Part shown: positions 7,430-17,060 of the stretch, piece by piece
Layout: each line of letters begins with the position of its first letter
Position numbering within the stretch: the first letter of the stretch is position 1
Assembly: GCA_016177925.1 (NCBI GenBank)
Contig: JACOUH010000122.1
Location: 1-53,602, forward strand
Reading direction: 5' to 3'
DNA from: Planctomycetota bacterium
GTDB lineage: Bacteria; Planctomycetota; Planctomycetia; Gemmatales; Gemmataceae
Length of the DNA stretch: 53,602 nucleotides
Notes under the pieces: model-generated
What the model saw: only the letters and a program-made list of their open reading frames with translations
Database searches by the model: none
Told to the model about the DNA's origin: nothing
Program-made: the position numbers and the translations under genes

Positions 7430-9970
7430 TCACTCGCGGGTGATGAACTCATCGAGGTTCAGCAGCACCCGCGCCAGCATCGTCCAGGCCGCGGCACAGC
7501 GTGGTTTCACGTTCTTCGGCAGGACAGGCGGCACAAGGCGAGCGACCTCTCCCGCCGGTGCCTTCTCCAGAGCCGCGACCTGGCGAGCAAGGAACTGCTC
7601 CAGTCGCTGCTGCTCGCGCGCCGACGGCTCGCGGGCCAGGCAGAGGCGGAACAGGTGGCGAAGCCGCAGCGCATCGTCGGGACACTCCTTCAGGCCGCGC
7701 AGGGCGAGGCCGCGGGCGAACTCGACAAAGGCCTCGTCGTTGAGCAGCGTGAGGGCCTGCAGCGGGGTATTGGAGCGGTTGCGGCGCGTGCAGGTCGTGT
7801 TCGCCTCCGGGGCATCGAAGGCCATCAGACCGGGGTGCGGCGCCGACCGCCAGAAGTAGGTGTACAGGCCCCGGCGATAGCGATCGGGACCGGTGTCGGG
7901 CTTCCAGGCCTTGTCGATCTGCGTGAAGGCGTAGACACCCTCGGGTTGCGGCGGATAGACGCTCGCCCCGCCGATCTTCGCGGTCAGCAGTCCGCTCGCT
8001 GCCAGGGCGTTGTCGCGCACGATCTCGGCGTCGAGCCGCAGCCGGTTCTGCCGCGCCAGCAGCCGGTTGCGCGGGTCGGCATTCGCCAGTTCCGGCCGGT
8101 GCCGCGACGACTGGCGGTAGGTGGCGCTGGTCACGATCAGCCGGTGCATCGCCTTCATCGACCATTTCCGAGCGACAAACTCATCGGAGAGCCAGTCGAG
8201 CAACTCGGGGTGCGTCGGTGGCGTACCCTGCGTGCCGAAGTCGTTCTCGGTTTCGACGAGGCCCAGGCCGAAGTAGCGCTGCCAGAATCGGTTGACCGTG
8301 ACGCGCGCCGTCAGCGGATTCTTCGGGTCGACGATCCACTTGGCGAGGTCGAGGCGGTTGGGCTTCTTGACATCGTTCATCGGGTGGAGGATCGCCGGCA
8401 CCGCCGGCACGACGGGCGCCCCCTTGCGTGTGAAATCGCCGCCGAGGTGGATGTTCGTCGGCCGCGGGGTGGCGCGCTCGCTCAGGACCAGCGTCGTCGG
8501 GATTGGCGGGATGCGGTTCTTCAGCTTGGCGATCTGCTTGTCGACGGATTGACGGAACTGGAATGCTTGAAGCTGGGCGACGCGCCCGAAAGGCGTGCTG
8601 GTGTCGAGGGCGCCGGCGATGTGGCGGGCCATGTCGCTGGTGCGGTAGACCTCGCGCAGGGTCTCGGCCTGCTTCTTGTCTCGGCTGTTCGGCGCCAGGT
8701 CGAGGATGCGCTGGATGTCCGGCGCCAGGTGGTCCCTGTCGCTCAGCCGGAGGCCCTTCTCCCACTTAACGAGGCCGGCCGCACTGGTCGTGTCGAGGAC
8801 CTTGCGCTGGCGGTCCAACTCGTTGACGCGAGCGAGGACCTCTTTTCTCGTCTTTTCCTGCTCGGGCGTCGGCAGGTCGATGGTGGGCTCGTCGCAGCTA
8901 TTGAAGAAGGCGAAGAGCTGATAGAACTCGCGCTGCGCGATGGGATCGTACTTGTGGTCGTGGCACTGGGCGCAGCCGATGGTGAGGCCGAAGAAGACGT
9001 TGCCGGTGGTGCTGACGCGGTCGACGACGAACTCGTTGCGGAACTGCTCCTGGTCGATACCGCCTTCCTGGTTGAAGAGCGTGTTGCGATGGAAGCCGGT
9101 GGCGACTCGCTGCTCGCGCGTTCCCTTCGGCAGCAGGTCGCCGGCGAGTTGCTCGATGACGAACTGATCGAACGGCAAGTCGCGATTGAGGGCGTCGAGG
9201 ACCCAGTCGCGATAGGGCCAGATGGTGCGGGCGCCGTCGATGGTGAATCCGTGGCTGTCGGCATAGCGGGCCAGGTCGAGCCAGTGGCGGCCCCAGCGCT
9301 CGCCGTAGTGCGGACTGCCGAGCAGGCGGTCGACGAGATGCTCGTAGGCATCGGGGCGCGGGTCGTTGATGAAGACATCGACCTCGGCGGGCGTTGGTGG
9401 CAGGCCCGTCAGGTCGAGGCTGACACGGCGGATGAGCGTGGCGCGATCGGCCTCCGGGGACGGGTGGAGGTGCTCCTTCTCGAGCCGGGCGAGGATGAAG
9501 CGATCAATCGGATTGCGCACCCACGGCTCGTCCTTGACGGCGGGCGAGGCGAGCCGCTTGATCGGCTGGAAGGACCAGTGCTTGCTTTTCGGGGTGGTGG
9601 TCTGGACCGTCTCGCCGGCGGGGGCCCTGGCGCCCTCGTCGATCCAGCGCTTGAGGAGGGCGATCTGCGTGGCGTTGAGACGCGGCCCCTTGGGCGGCAT
9701 CTTCGGCGCATCGTGCGTGCCGGTGACGGCGTGAATGATCCGGCTTGCAGCGCTCTTGCCGGCGACCACGACCGGCCCGGAGTTGCCGCCTTCAAAGGCG
9801 GCCTTAGCCGTATCGAGGCGCAGGCCAGAGCGCTGCTTCACGGCGCCGTGGCAAGTGACGCAGTTCTTCGCGAGGATCGGCTTGATGTCGCGCGTGTAGT
9901 CGATCGGATCGGCAGCCCGCGCGGCGGGGACGGACAACAAAGCGGCGAACAAGGCAAGCAGAAGTCTCAT
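7430..9970 (-). CDS. PSD1-type protein: planctomycete cytochrome c + DUF1549 + DUF1553
   Basis: 846 residues from ATG 9970. Residues 1-19 are a signal peptide. The N-terminal planctomycete cytochrome domain carries CVTCH at 37-41 and a later MPPKGPR that supplies the distal Met. DUF1549 follows at about 150-370 (GLPPTPAEVD, YGERWGRHWLDLARYADSHG, CAQCHDHKYDP). DUF1553 lies at about 520-830 (RVTVNRFWQRYFG, TPPTHPELLDWL, NRSNTPLQALTLLND). These large secreted proteins occur in many paralogues in planctomycetes and are often paired with DUF1501 proteins. Roles in polysaccharide breakdown have been proposed but not proven. It heads the run PSD1, SMP-30, crcB and DUF190. No DUF1501 partner is adjacent here, which is unusual. 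Confidence 0.93.
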   Translation of the reverse strand: MRLLLALFAALLSVPAARAADPIDYTRDIKPILAKNCVTCHGAVKQRSGLRLDTAKAAFEGGNSGPVVVAGKSAASRIIHAVTGTHDAPKMPPKGPRLNATQIALLKRWIDEGARAPAGETVQTTTPKSKHWSFQPIKRLASPAVKDEPWVRNPIDRFILARLEKEHLHPSPEADRATLIRRVSLDLTGLPPTPAEVDVFINDPRPDAYEHLVDRLLGSPHYGERWGRHWLDLARYADSHGFTIDGARTIWPYRDWVLDALNRDLPFDQFVIEQLAGDLLPKGTREQRVATGFHRNTLFNQEGGIDQEQFRNEFVVDRVSTTGNVFFGLTIGCAQCHDHKYDPIAQREFYQLFAFFNSCDEPTIDLPTPEQEKTRKEVLARVNELDRQRKVLDTTSAAGLVKWEKGLRLSDRDHLAPDIQRILDLAPNSRDKKQAETLREVYRTSDMARHIAGALDTSTPFGRVAQLQAFQFRQSVDKQIAKLKNRIPPIPTTLVLSERATPRPTNIHLGGDFTRKGAPVVPAVPAILHPMNDVKKPNRLDLAKWIVDPKNPLTARVTVNRFWQRYFGLGLVETENDFGTQGTPPTHPELLDWLSDEFVARKWSMKAMHRLIVTSATYRQSSRHRPELANADPRNRLLARQNRLRLDAEIVRDNALAASGLLTAKIGGASVYPPQPEGVYAFTQIDKAWKPDTGPDRYRRGLYTYFWRSAPHPGLMAFDAPEANTTCTRRNRSNTPLQALTLLNDEAFVEFARGLALRGLKECPDDALRLRHLFRLCLAREPSAREQQRLEQFLARQVAALEKAPAGEVARLVPPVLPKNVKPRCAAAWTMLARVLLNLDEFITRE

Positions 9971-10138
9971 GTTCAGGCCCGGCGAGGTCAACGGGTCGGG
10001 TGGGACACATCCTGTGGGCGGGATCGACGGGAAGGCATGGGGTCACCCTCCGCGTGAGATACCCTCAACAATACTGCCCAGAGGACGTCCCACGCAAGCC
10101 TCTTGCCGGTGGAAAGGCGCGGTTGTGCTATCGTGCGA

Positions 10139-11383
10139 TCAGTCCCAGCGCGGATACTGCTCTGGGGCCTTGCCGTGTTTCTCCAGGACGCGCGGCTTCT
10201 TCAGCCGCTTGTTGGGTGGGTCGATCCGCTCCAGCTTCACGTCGAACTGCCAGTTATCGCCGAAGTCGTACACCAACTTCATCGACTGCCCGGGATTCAG
10301 CGGCACCTCGCCGACCCGAACCTCATCCCCGAAGGGCCCCTCGTCGCAGTAGGGGTGGAGAGCGCGTGCCAGCCCCCCAAAGCGATCACGGTACGTGAAC
10401 TCGTACAGGTGATCGGAGTCGAAGTCGAAGCAGTCCAGGATTGCCCCGACCAGGTCGTCCAGGGAGAGGTCTGCGGGTATGGCAATCTGCCGCCAGACCT
10501 TGCCGAGCGACACGCGGAAGACGAAGACGCCATCTTTCGCCTCCGGCTCAGGGAGGACGAAGACCTTCTGCCACGCGGGGAAGTACGGCTGGAAGATCGG
10601 TTGCAGCCGGCCAAAGCGTCCGTCCTCGTCGTTGCCGTTGTGGTGAAGCAAGAGGTCGAGGTTATCCGACCCGAAGCTTGACTGCCACAGCAGGGTGAAG
10701 ACGGCGTCGCCGAATGGCTGATGTTTGATCGCTGCCGGGCACCAGGGCTTCACGGGCGAGGAGGGCAACTCGACTTCCAATAAACCGAACAGGTCCATCA
10801 GGGCCACATGGAAGAGATTCCTCCCGATCCCAAAGAGCCTCTCCTCCTGCGGGCGGCTGAGGTTGAACGGTCGTCCTCTCCCAGGGACATGGCCCCAGGC
10901 GCTCAGGCAGTCCATCAGGTAGTCTCGCCCCAACCAGTTGTCTCGCTCGCCGATCATCTCCGGCCGGCCGACGACGAGCCATCCCTCCAGGAGGGAGAAG
11001 TATTTCTCGGTAGGATTCAGGCTGTTCCACACGTCGAGAACAATCGGATCGACGATCAACCTGGCCTTGTCGCCACTCCCTTCAACCCCGGTCAGGCCTG
11101 TGGCGCGGAGTAGGAGGTGAAGTCCGTGAAGGTAGGGGTGCGACTTCAGCTGCGGCCGCTTCATCGTCAGCTCCAGCCGTAGCGGTCGAGCGAGCTTCGG
11201 ATCCAGCACCGGGACCGCATCGATGGGCAGCAGGTTGTTCTTCCCCGCCGCCTTGACTCCGCCGGTCCCGATGAAGTCGAGCACGGTCTGGAAGTCGCGC
11301 AAGATCGTGCCGGGCCGGTCGGCGTCGATGACCTGTGCCCGCAGGAGGGCTGCATCCGCCTTCGTGAGGCCGGGCTGTTTCAT
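10139..11383 (-). CDS. Plasmid pRiA4b ORF-3-like protein
   Basis: 414 residues from ATG 11383 (MKQPGLTKADAALLRAQV). An open frame continues upstream, but it has low-complexity content and overlaps the start of the divergent WD40 gene, so the shorter form is preferred. The C-terminal third (ILDCFDFDSDHLYEFTYRD, then LNPGQSMKLVYDFGDNWQFDVKLERI) is the pRiA4b ORF-3 domain, a small alpha/beta domain found in many bacteria. The N-terminal 230 residues are rich in Trp and Leu and match the helical part seen in longer planctomycete and cyanobacterial forms. The molecular function is not established for the family. No signal peptide is seen, so it should be cytoplasmic. It is a single gene with its own 150-nt upstream region. 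Confidence 0.8.
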   Translation of the reverse strand: MKQPGLTKADAALLRAQVIDADRPGTILRDFQTVLDFIGTGGVKAAGKNNLLPIDAVPVLDPKLARPLRLELTMKRPQLKSHPYLHGLHLLLRATGLTGVEGSGDKARLIVDPIVLDVWNSLNPTEKYFSLLEGWLVVGRPEMIGERDNWLGRDYLMDCLSAWGHVPGRGRPFNLSRPQEERLFGIGRNLFHVALMDLFGLLEVELPSSPVKPWCPAAIKHQPFGDAVFTLLWQSSFGSDNLDLLLHHNGNDEDGRFGRLQPIFQPYFPAWQKVFVLPEPEAKDGVFVFRVSLGKVWRQIAIPADLSLDDLVGAILDCFDFDSDHLYEFTYRDRFGGLARALHPYCDEGPFGDEVRVGEVPLNPGQSMKLVYDFGDNWQFDVKLERIDPPNKRLKKPRVLEKHGKAPEQYPRWD

Positions 11384-11550
11384 GGCTTCCTCACAGAGAA
11401 GTGGCAAAGGGAGACAAGGAGGCTCACGCTTCTTCCAATGTAGCTGCCGGGATGCGTGGTTGACAGCCCGCCGCGCGGCTGCAACACTACAGACCGCTGC
11501 CTGGCCGCCCCCACCATCCTGCCCCCCGAACTTCCGGAGGTCATGCCACC

Positions 11551-14500
11551 ATGCCAACTCGCCTGATGAACACCTCCTTTGCCCGACGCGTCCGAAATAG
11601 CTGCCCGCAAGGGGGAAAGTGCTTCGTGGCCGGGGCTGAGTCCGCGAAGCCCCGGGGCGGACCGGGGCTTCGCGGACTCAGCCCCGGCCACGAAGTTTCC
11701 TTTGCCCGTCGCGCCCTGGCCGCTCTGCTGGTATCGGCGAGCTTGCTCGGCCTGCTCGCCGCCCAGAAGGACGACAACATCCCGGCCGCCGTCACGGCCA
11801 CGCTCAAGGGCCACGGCGAGGCGGTCTACGCGGTGACCTACAACCCCGACGGCACGTTCGTCGTCACCGCCAGCTTCGACCGCACTCTCAAGGTCTTCGA
11901 CGCCAAGACCGGCAAGGAGTTCAAGTCGTTCGGTGGACAGCAGGGCCACCAGAACCTTGTCGTCAGTGTCGCCCTCAGCCCCGACGGTACACTGATCGCC
12001 TCCGGCGGCGCCGACAACACCGCCAAGGTCTGGGACTTCCCCAGCAGCAAGGCACTCCGCTCACTCGCCCACGGCGGCGCCGTCGAGGCCATCGCCCTCA
12101 GCCCGGACGGCACCCGCCTCGCCGCCGCCGGCAAGGACGGCATCGTCAAACTCTGGGACACCAAGGAGGGCAAGGAGCTGTCTTCTCTCAAAGGTCACGA
12201 AGGAGCCGTCACGGGCGTGTCGTTCAGCCCCAACGGGCAGGTGCTGGCGACCTCCGGGGCCGACCGCACCGTGCGTTTCTGGAACCCGGCCAACGGGCAG
12301 CTCGTCGCTACCCTCGCAGCCCACGGCGCCCCGGCCACCGCCGTCGCGATCAACCTCAACGGTGCAACCGCCTGCTCGGCCGGCGAGGATGGTACTCTCA
12401 AGTTCTGGCAGCTACCGCCCATCGCGTCCCGTCCGGTCGCGACGCATGGCGACGCCGTCACCGCGCTCAGTCTCTCGGGCGACGGCAACCAGGTGCTGAC
12501 CGGCGGCGCCGATAAGAGCGTGCGTCTCTCCGCTTTCGCCAACGGGCAGCAGCTGCGCCAGTTCCCCGGCGCGACGGCGAGCGTGACTGCCGTCGCGTCC
12601 GGCAACAACCTCGTCGCCGCCGCAACCGAAGACAACAAGCTCTTCCTCTGGAACGCCGCCGATGGCAAGCTCCTGTCGCAAGCCCTCGCGCACGGGGGGG
12701 CGGTGACGGGGGTTTCCTTCCACCCCAACGGCACACAGCTGTTGACCTCCGGCCGTGACGGCCTGGTCAAGGTCTGGGCCCTGCCGCCGGTGCCATCGCG
12801 CAGCCTCGTCCACGCCGACGGCGTCCTCACCGTCGTGCTGACCGCCGATGGCAAACGGCTCATCACCGGCGGCAAGGACAAGATCGTGCGGGCCTGGAAC
12901 ACGACCAACAGCCAGATGGAGCGGCAGTACAGCGGACACACGGGCTCCGTCACCGCCGTCGCCATCAGTCCCAATGGGCAGGTCCTCGCCTCTGCTGGCG
13001 AGGACGGCATCCTCCGTTTCTGGAATCAGAGCAATGGCCAGCAGATCGGCCTGATCGGCGGCCACGACAAGCCAGTCGCGTCGCTGTCGTTTCACCCGGG
13101 CGGGCAGCAACTGCTGTCGTGCTCGCCGGACGGCGGCGTCAAGGTCTGGCAAGTGCCGCCGCAAGCGCTGCAGCAACTCGCCCACGGCGACACGGTCAAC
13201 GCCGCTGTCCTCAGCCCCGACGGCACGCGGCTGCTGACCGCCTGCGGCGATAAGCAGGTCCGCCTGTGGAACCTCGCCAATTATCAGACCGAACGCACCT
13301 TCACCGGCAACACGCTGGCAGTGCTGTCGGTGGCCGTGAGCGCCAACGGCACCCAGGTCGCGGCCGGCGGCGCTGACAAGTCGCTGACTATCTGGGATAA
13401 CGCGGGCAAGGTACTGAAGAAACTCGCGCTGCCCGCCGCCGTGCAAGCCATCGCCTTCAGCCCCGATGGCAAGCAGGTCGCGGCGGGCCTCGCCGACAAC
13501 TCGGTGCGACTGGTCGACGTGACGATGGGCAAGGAGGTCAAGAACCTTGCCGGCCACACCGGCCCCGTCTCCGCTGTCGTCTTCAGCTCCAAGGGCGACC
13601 TTCTTTATTCGGCAAGCGCCGACAAGACGGTGCGGTCGTGGGCGCTGCCCGGCGGCGAGAGCAAGGGCAAGTTCGAGCACGACGGCGCCGTCCACTGCCT
13701 GGCCCTGGGCAAGGACGGGAAAACCCTCGCCAGCAGCGGAGCGGACAAGGTCGTCAAGGTGTGGAACGTCGCCGATGGCAAGCCGATGGCGACGGTGACG
13801 ACCCCGGCCGAGGTGCGCAGCGTCGGCTTCAGCCCCGACGGCAGACGGCTGATCGTCGGCGGAGTGGACAAGGTCGCCCGGCTGTACGCTCTCGATGGCC
13901 GGATGCTGGAGTTCTTCCCGACCGATGGAGCGGTGCAGGCGGTCCTGGTCAGCGGCGACGGCAAGCGGGTCATCACCGCCGGCGCCGACAAGGCGGCCCG
14001 CGTCTGGATGTCCTCGCTGGTCTGGCAGGGTACGCACGAGGGCGCCGCGCAGGCGGCCTTCAGCGGCAAGGGCGATCGCGTCGTCTCCGGCGGCGCCGAC
14101 AAGGCCGTTAAGGTCTGGAATGCTGCCGACGGCAAGGAGGTGAAGACCATCGCCGCCCACGAGGACGCGGTGCGCGGCGTGAGTATCAGCGCCGACGGCA
14201 ACCGCGTCGTCTCGGCCAGCGCCGACAAGGTCGTCAAGGTGTGGGCCCTTCCTGGGGACAAGGAGGACAAGCCGCTGGCGACGCTGAAGCTCGATGCGGC
14301 GGTCACGCACGTCGCCCTCAGCCCCAACGGCACCCGCGTGGCGGTGACGACCGCCGACGAGAAGGCGCCGGGGCAGGTCCGTGTCTTCGACGCGACGACC
14401 GGCAAGGAACTGCAGGTCCTCAGCGACCATACGGGAGCGATCGAATCGCTGACTTTCCACACCGACAACCGCACGCTCGTGACGGCCTCGGTCGATAAGA

Positions 14501-16281
14501 GCGCCCGGCTGCTCGACGTCGGCGTCGTAGCGGCGTTCGAGGCGCACCCGGGCGGGGTGGCGGGCGTCGTCTTCCGCAACAACGGCACCCAGGCACTGAC
14601 GGGCGGCGCCGACAAGATGGTCAAGATCTGGGACCTTGCAACGGGGAAAGCGGCGCTAAGCGTCGGCCCGCTCGCCGACCCGGTGACGGCCGTCGCCTTC
14701 AGTCGCGACTACACCTCCCTGGCCGCCACGACCGGCAAGGCCGTCCACGTCTGGAACGCCGCCGACGGCAAAGAAATCGCGATGCTGAAGCATCCCGCCG
14801 CGGTGACCTCGCTTTCATTCAATTCCGACAAGACGCGGATCGTCACCGGCGCTGACGACAGGCTCGCCCGCGTCTGGGACGTCGCGACGGCGAAGGAGAT
14901 CGAAGCGTATCCGTCCGCCGGTGCGGTCCAGGTGGTCGCCTTTCACCCGAACAACACCACCATCCTCGCCGGCGGAGCAGACAAGAGCGCGACGGTCCAC
15001 ACGCTGCGCTTCCAGCGCCTGGTCTCGTCGGAGAAGGCGATCCGCGGGTTGGCACTGACTCCCAACGCGACGCACGTCCTGACGGCCTCGGACGACAAGA
15101 GCGTGAAGATGTGGAACCTCGGCAACGGCGTCAACGAGCGCACCTTCACCGGGGCGGAGAAGCCGGTGCAGTGTGTTGCCGTGTCGAAGAACAGCGCTCT
15201 CGTCGCGGCCGGCGACGGCGCCACGGTGCGCGTTTACAACTTTACCGATGCAAAACTGCTCGGCAGCTTCAAGGCGCCGGGCACGGTGAAAAGCGTCGCC
15301 TTCAGTCCGAACAGCCAGACGCTGGTCGCCGCCTGCGAGGACAAGTCGATTCAGACCTGGAATGTGGTCTATAACCCGGGGCAACCGTTGCCGGAAGAGT
15401 TCGGCCGGCCGGGGCTGGCCTACGCCCACGACGACGTGGCCTCGGATGTGACCGTCGCCGCCGACGGGGTGACGATCTGGTCGGGCAGCGCCGACAAGAC
15501 GGTCAAGGCATGGAAGATCGCCGGCGACAACCCGGTGCGCAACCTCGGCCACCCCGGCATCGTCGACGCGGTGGCGTTCAACCCAGCGGGAACGCTGCTG
15601 GCGACGGGCTGCCACGACGGCAACCTGCGCCTGTTCGATGTCGCCAAGGGGACGCAGCTGCGGCAGGTCGCGGCGCACACCACGCCGGCCCCGCCGAAAG
15701 CGATCTACTGTGTCGCCTTCAGTCCCGACGGCAAGTTCATACTGACCGGCAGCGAGGACCAGACGCTCAAGCTGTGGGACGCGGCGAACGGCAACCTGGT
15801 GCGGACCTTCAAGGCATACAAGGAGAAGGAGTTCGAGAAGGGCCACCAGGGGGCGATCTTCTGCGCTGCTTTCAGCCCCGACGGCAAGACGCTCGCCACA
15901 GGTAGCAACGACCACACGATCAAGCTGTGGAGCGTGGCCGACGGCAGCGTGGGGCGCGAGCTGTCCAATCCGGCGCTGAAGCCGGCGCCGGGACATCCGC
16001 CGGAGTCGCACCCGGGGGCGGTCTACGGGGTGCGCTTCACGGCCGACGGCAAGCAGCTCTTGAGCGTCGGGCAGGCGCCGCGCAACCACGGGCACCTCGC
16101 CCTGTGGAACGTGGCCGACGGCAAGTTGCTGGCATCGGAGTCGCTGGCGCTGGGGCCGTTCTACTCGCTGGCGGTCGCCCCGGACGGCAAGTCGCTGGCG
16201 GTCGCCGCCGGCCCGCGCGGCCGCCCCGGCAGCAGCGATGGCAACCCGACCTACATCCTCAAGATGCCGGAGGGGAAATAG
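11551..16281 (+). CDS. Giant secreted WD40-repeat protein
   Basis: 1,576 residues, starting at ATG 11551 with GGAGG about ten bases upstream. Residues about 51-72 (SFARRALAALLVSASLLGLL) are a signal peptide or membrane anchor. They are preceded by about 50 residues that include a translated palindromic insertion (residues about 24-49). From residue 80 to the end the protein is a continuous run of roughly 30-35 WD40 units. These have the pattern GHxxxVxxVxxSPDGxxLxxGxxDxxVxxWD, often worded as 'AFSPDGK...SASADKTVKVW'. That is enough for about four or five stacked seven-bladed propellers. No enzymatic domain is present, so a scaffold or binding role at the cell surface or in the periplasm is inferred. 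Alternating units are similar to one another, which implies growth by internal duplication. A GC-rich hairpin follows the stop. Confidence 0.9.
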   Translation: MPTRLMNTSFARRVRNSCPQGGKCFVAGAESAKPRGGPGLRGLSPGHEVSFARRALAALLVSASLLGLLAAQKDDNIPAAVTATLKGHGEAVYAVTYNPDGTFVVTASFDRTLKVFDAKTGKEFKSFGGQQGHQNLVVSVALSPDGTLIASGGADNTAKVWDFPSSKALRSLAHGGAVEAIALSPDGTRLAAAGKDGIVKLWDTKEGKELSSLKGHEGAVTGVSFSPNGQVLATSGADRTVRFWNPANGQLVATLAAHGAPATAVAINLNGATACSAGEDGTLKFWQLPPIASRPVATHGDAVTALSLSGDGNQVLTGGADKSVRLSAFANGQQLRQFPGATASVTAVASGNNLVAAATEDNKLFLWNAADGKLLSQALAHGGAVTGVSFHPNGTQLLTSGRDGLVKVWALPPVPSRSLVHADGVLTVVLTADGKRLITGGKDKIVRAWNTTNSQMERQYSGHTGSVTAVAISPNGQVLASAGEDGILRFWNQSNGQQIGLIGGHDKPVASLSFHPGGQQLLSCSPDGGVKVWQVPPQALQQLAHGDTVNAAVLSPDGTRLLTACGDKQVRLWNLANYQTERTFTGNTLAVLSVAVSANGTQVAAGGADKSLTIWDNAGKVLKKLALPAAVQAIAFSPDGKQVAAGLADNSVRLVDVTMGKEVKNLAGHTGPVSAVVFSSKGDLLYSASADKTVRSWALPGGESKGKFEHDGAVHCLALGKDGKTLASSGADKVVKVWNVADGKPMATVTTPAEVRSVGFSPDGRRLIVGGVDKVARLYALDGRMLEFFPTDGAVQAVLVSGDGKRVITAGADKAARVWMSSLVWQGTHEGAAQAAFSGKGDRVVSGGADKAVKVWNAADGKEVKTIAAHEDAVRGVSISADGNRVVSASADKVVKVWALPGDKEDKPLATLKLDAAVTHVALSPNGTRVAVTTADEKAPGQVRVFDATTGKELQVLSDHTGAIESLTFHTDNRTLVTASVDKSARLLDVGVVAAFEAHPGGVAGVVFRNNGTQALTGGADKMVKIWDLATGKAALSVGPLADPVTAVAFSRDYTSLAATTGKAVHVWNAADGKEIAMLKHPAAVTSLSFNSDKTRIVTGADDRLARVWDVATAKEIEAYPSAGAVQVVAFHPNNTTILAGGADKSATVHTLRFQRLVSSEKAIRGLALTPNATHVLTASDDKSVKMWNLGNGVNERTFTGAEKPVQCVAVSKNSALVAAGDGATVRVYNFTDAKLLGSFKAPGTVKSVAFSPNSQTLVAACEDKSIQTWNVVYNPGQPLPEEFGRPGLAYAHDDVASDVTVAADGVTIWSGSADKTVKAWKIAGDNPVRNLGHPGIVDAVAFNPAGTLLATGCHDGNLRLFDVAKGTQLRQVAAHTTPAPPKAIYCVAFSPDGKFILTGSEDQTLKLWDAANGNLVRTFKAYKEKEFEKGHQGAIFCAAFSPDGKTLATGSNDHTIKLWSVADGSVGRELSNPALKPAPGHPPESHPGAVYGVRFTADGKQLLSVGQAPRNHGHLALWNVADGKLLASESLALGPFYSLAVAPDGKSLAVAAGPRGRPGSSDGNPTYILKMPEGK
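11622..11695. repeat. 34-bp inverted repeat inside the WD40 gene start (family A)
   Basis: Arms 11622-11655 and 11662-11695 are exact reverse complements with a 6-nt loop. The core words are GTGGCCGGGGCTGAGTCCGC and its complement. A second copy of the same family lies at 43325-43396. The 16-nt words TCCTTTGCCCGACGCG (11575) and TCCTTTGCCCGTCGCG (11698) flank the element and differ at one base, which suggests duplication of the target on insertion. The element adds a whole number of codons to the reading frame. Confidence 0.92.
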
Positions 16282-16307
16282 TCTCTTTTCCCGGCGACGA
16301 TTCGATC

Positions 16308-16344
16308 CCCGCCCCGCCGCAGCGGAGGCTCGCGGCGGGGCGGG
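16308..16344 (+). terminator. GC-rich hairpin after the WD40 gene
   Basis: CCCGCCCCGCCGC (16308-16320) pairs perfectly with 16332-16344 across an 11-nt loop, 27 nt after the WD40 stop. No uridine tract follows, so it could be a factor-dependent terminator, an mRNA 3'-end stabiliser, or another palindromic repeat. Confidence 0.4.
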
Positions 16345-16371
16345 ACTGTTCTGGCCTCCATGGAGTTCACG

Positions 16372-16974
16372 ATGAGCACGGTCACAGCGCCCGCCAGGAT
16401 GACGGCCGAGGAGTTCGCCGAGTGGGCCCAGCGCCCGGAGAATGCCGACCGCTGGTTCGAGTTGGTGCGAGGGGAGGTGATCGAATTGCCGGTACCCATG
16501 AAGATCCACGGCCGGGTGTGCATCAACATTGGCTACCTGCTGGAAGCCTACGTCCGCCAGCGGGGCTTCGGGTACGTGACCGGCAACGACTCCGGCGTGA
16601 TCCTTGAGCGTGATCCGGACACCGTGCGCGGCCCCGACGTCGCCCTGTACGAGGACGCTCGCAGCTTCGAGGAACTGCACCCGAAGTACGGCGAGATCCC
16701 GCCCCGCTTGGCGGTCGAGGTGATGTCGCCCAGCGACCGGATCGGCCGCGTCATGGACAAGGTCAGCGACTACCTCCGTAACGGTGTCGCCCTGGTCTGG
16801 CTGGTCGACCCCGACATGCGCAACGTCACGGTCTGCCGCCCGGACCGCCCTCCCGAAGTGGTGAAAGCCGACCAGGAGCTGCTGGCGGAGGACGTGCTGC
16901 CCGGCTTCCGCTGCCGCGTGAGTGAATTCTTCTTCGTACCCGGCCAGCCCGCCGCGCCGCCGAGTGGGACGTGA
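16372..16974 (+). CDS. Uma2-family putative endonuclease (DUF820)
   Basis: 200 residues from ATG 16372, preceded by GGAG six bases upstream. An ATG four codons earlier is in the same frame but less well placed. The order TAEEFAEW, RWFELVRGEVIEL, RGPDVALYED, PRLAVEVMSPSDR and YLRNGVALVWLVDP is that of Uma2/DUF820 proteins. These have a PD-(D/E)xK nuclease-like core whose acidic residues are in GPDV and the EV of LAVEVMSPSD. Such genes are present in many copies in planctomycetes and cyanobacteria and have no settled biological role. It lies 90 nt after the WD40 gene, separated by a hairpin, so co-transcription is uncertain. Confidence 0.88.
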   Translation: MSTVTAPARMTAEEFAEWAQRPENADRWFELVRGEVIELPVPMKIHGRVCINIGYLLEAYVRQRGFGYVTGNDSGVILERDPDTVRGPDVALYEDARSFEELHPKYGEIPPRLAVEVMSPSDRIGRVMDKVSDYLRNGVALVWLVDPDMRNVTVCRPDRPPEVVKADQELLAEDVLPGFRCRVSEFFFVPGQPAAPPSGT

Positions 16975-17060
16975 GCGGCCCGGATCGACGCCCTCATTTG
17001 GAGCGTTCCCTTTGGGAAGACAGCCCCACCAATAACCTCTCGACGAACCTGGAGGGACGA

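Noticed and set aside
7655..10057. 800-codon rightward open frame across PSD1
   Set aside because: Antisense shadow of the PSD1 gene with no domain-like sequence and no ribosome site.
12412..14547. 711-codon leftward open frame in the WD40 gene
   Set aside because: Periodic product mirrors the WD40 repeats on the other strand. It is not a gene.
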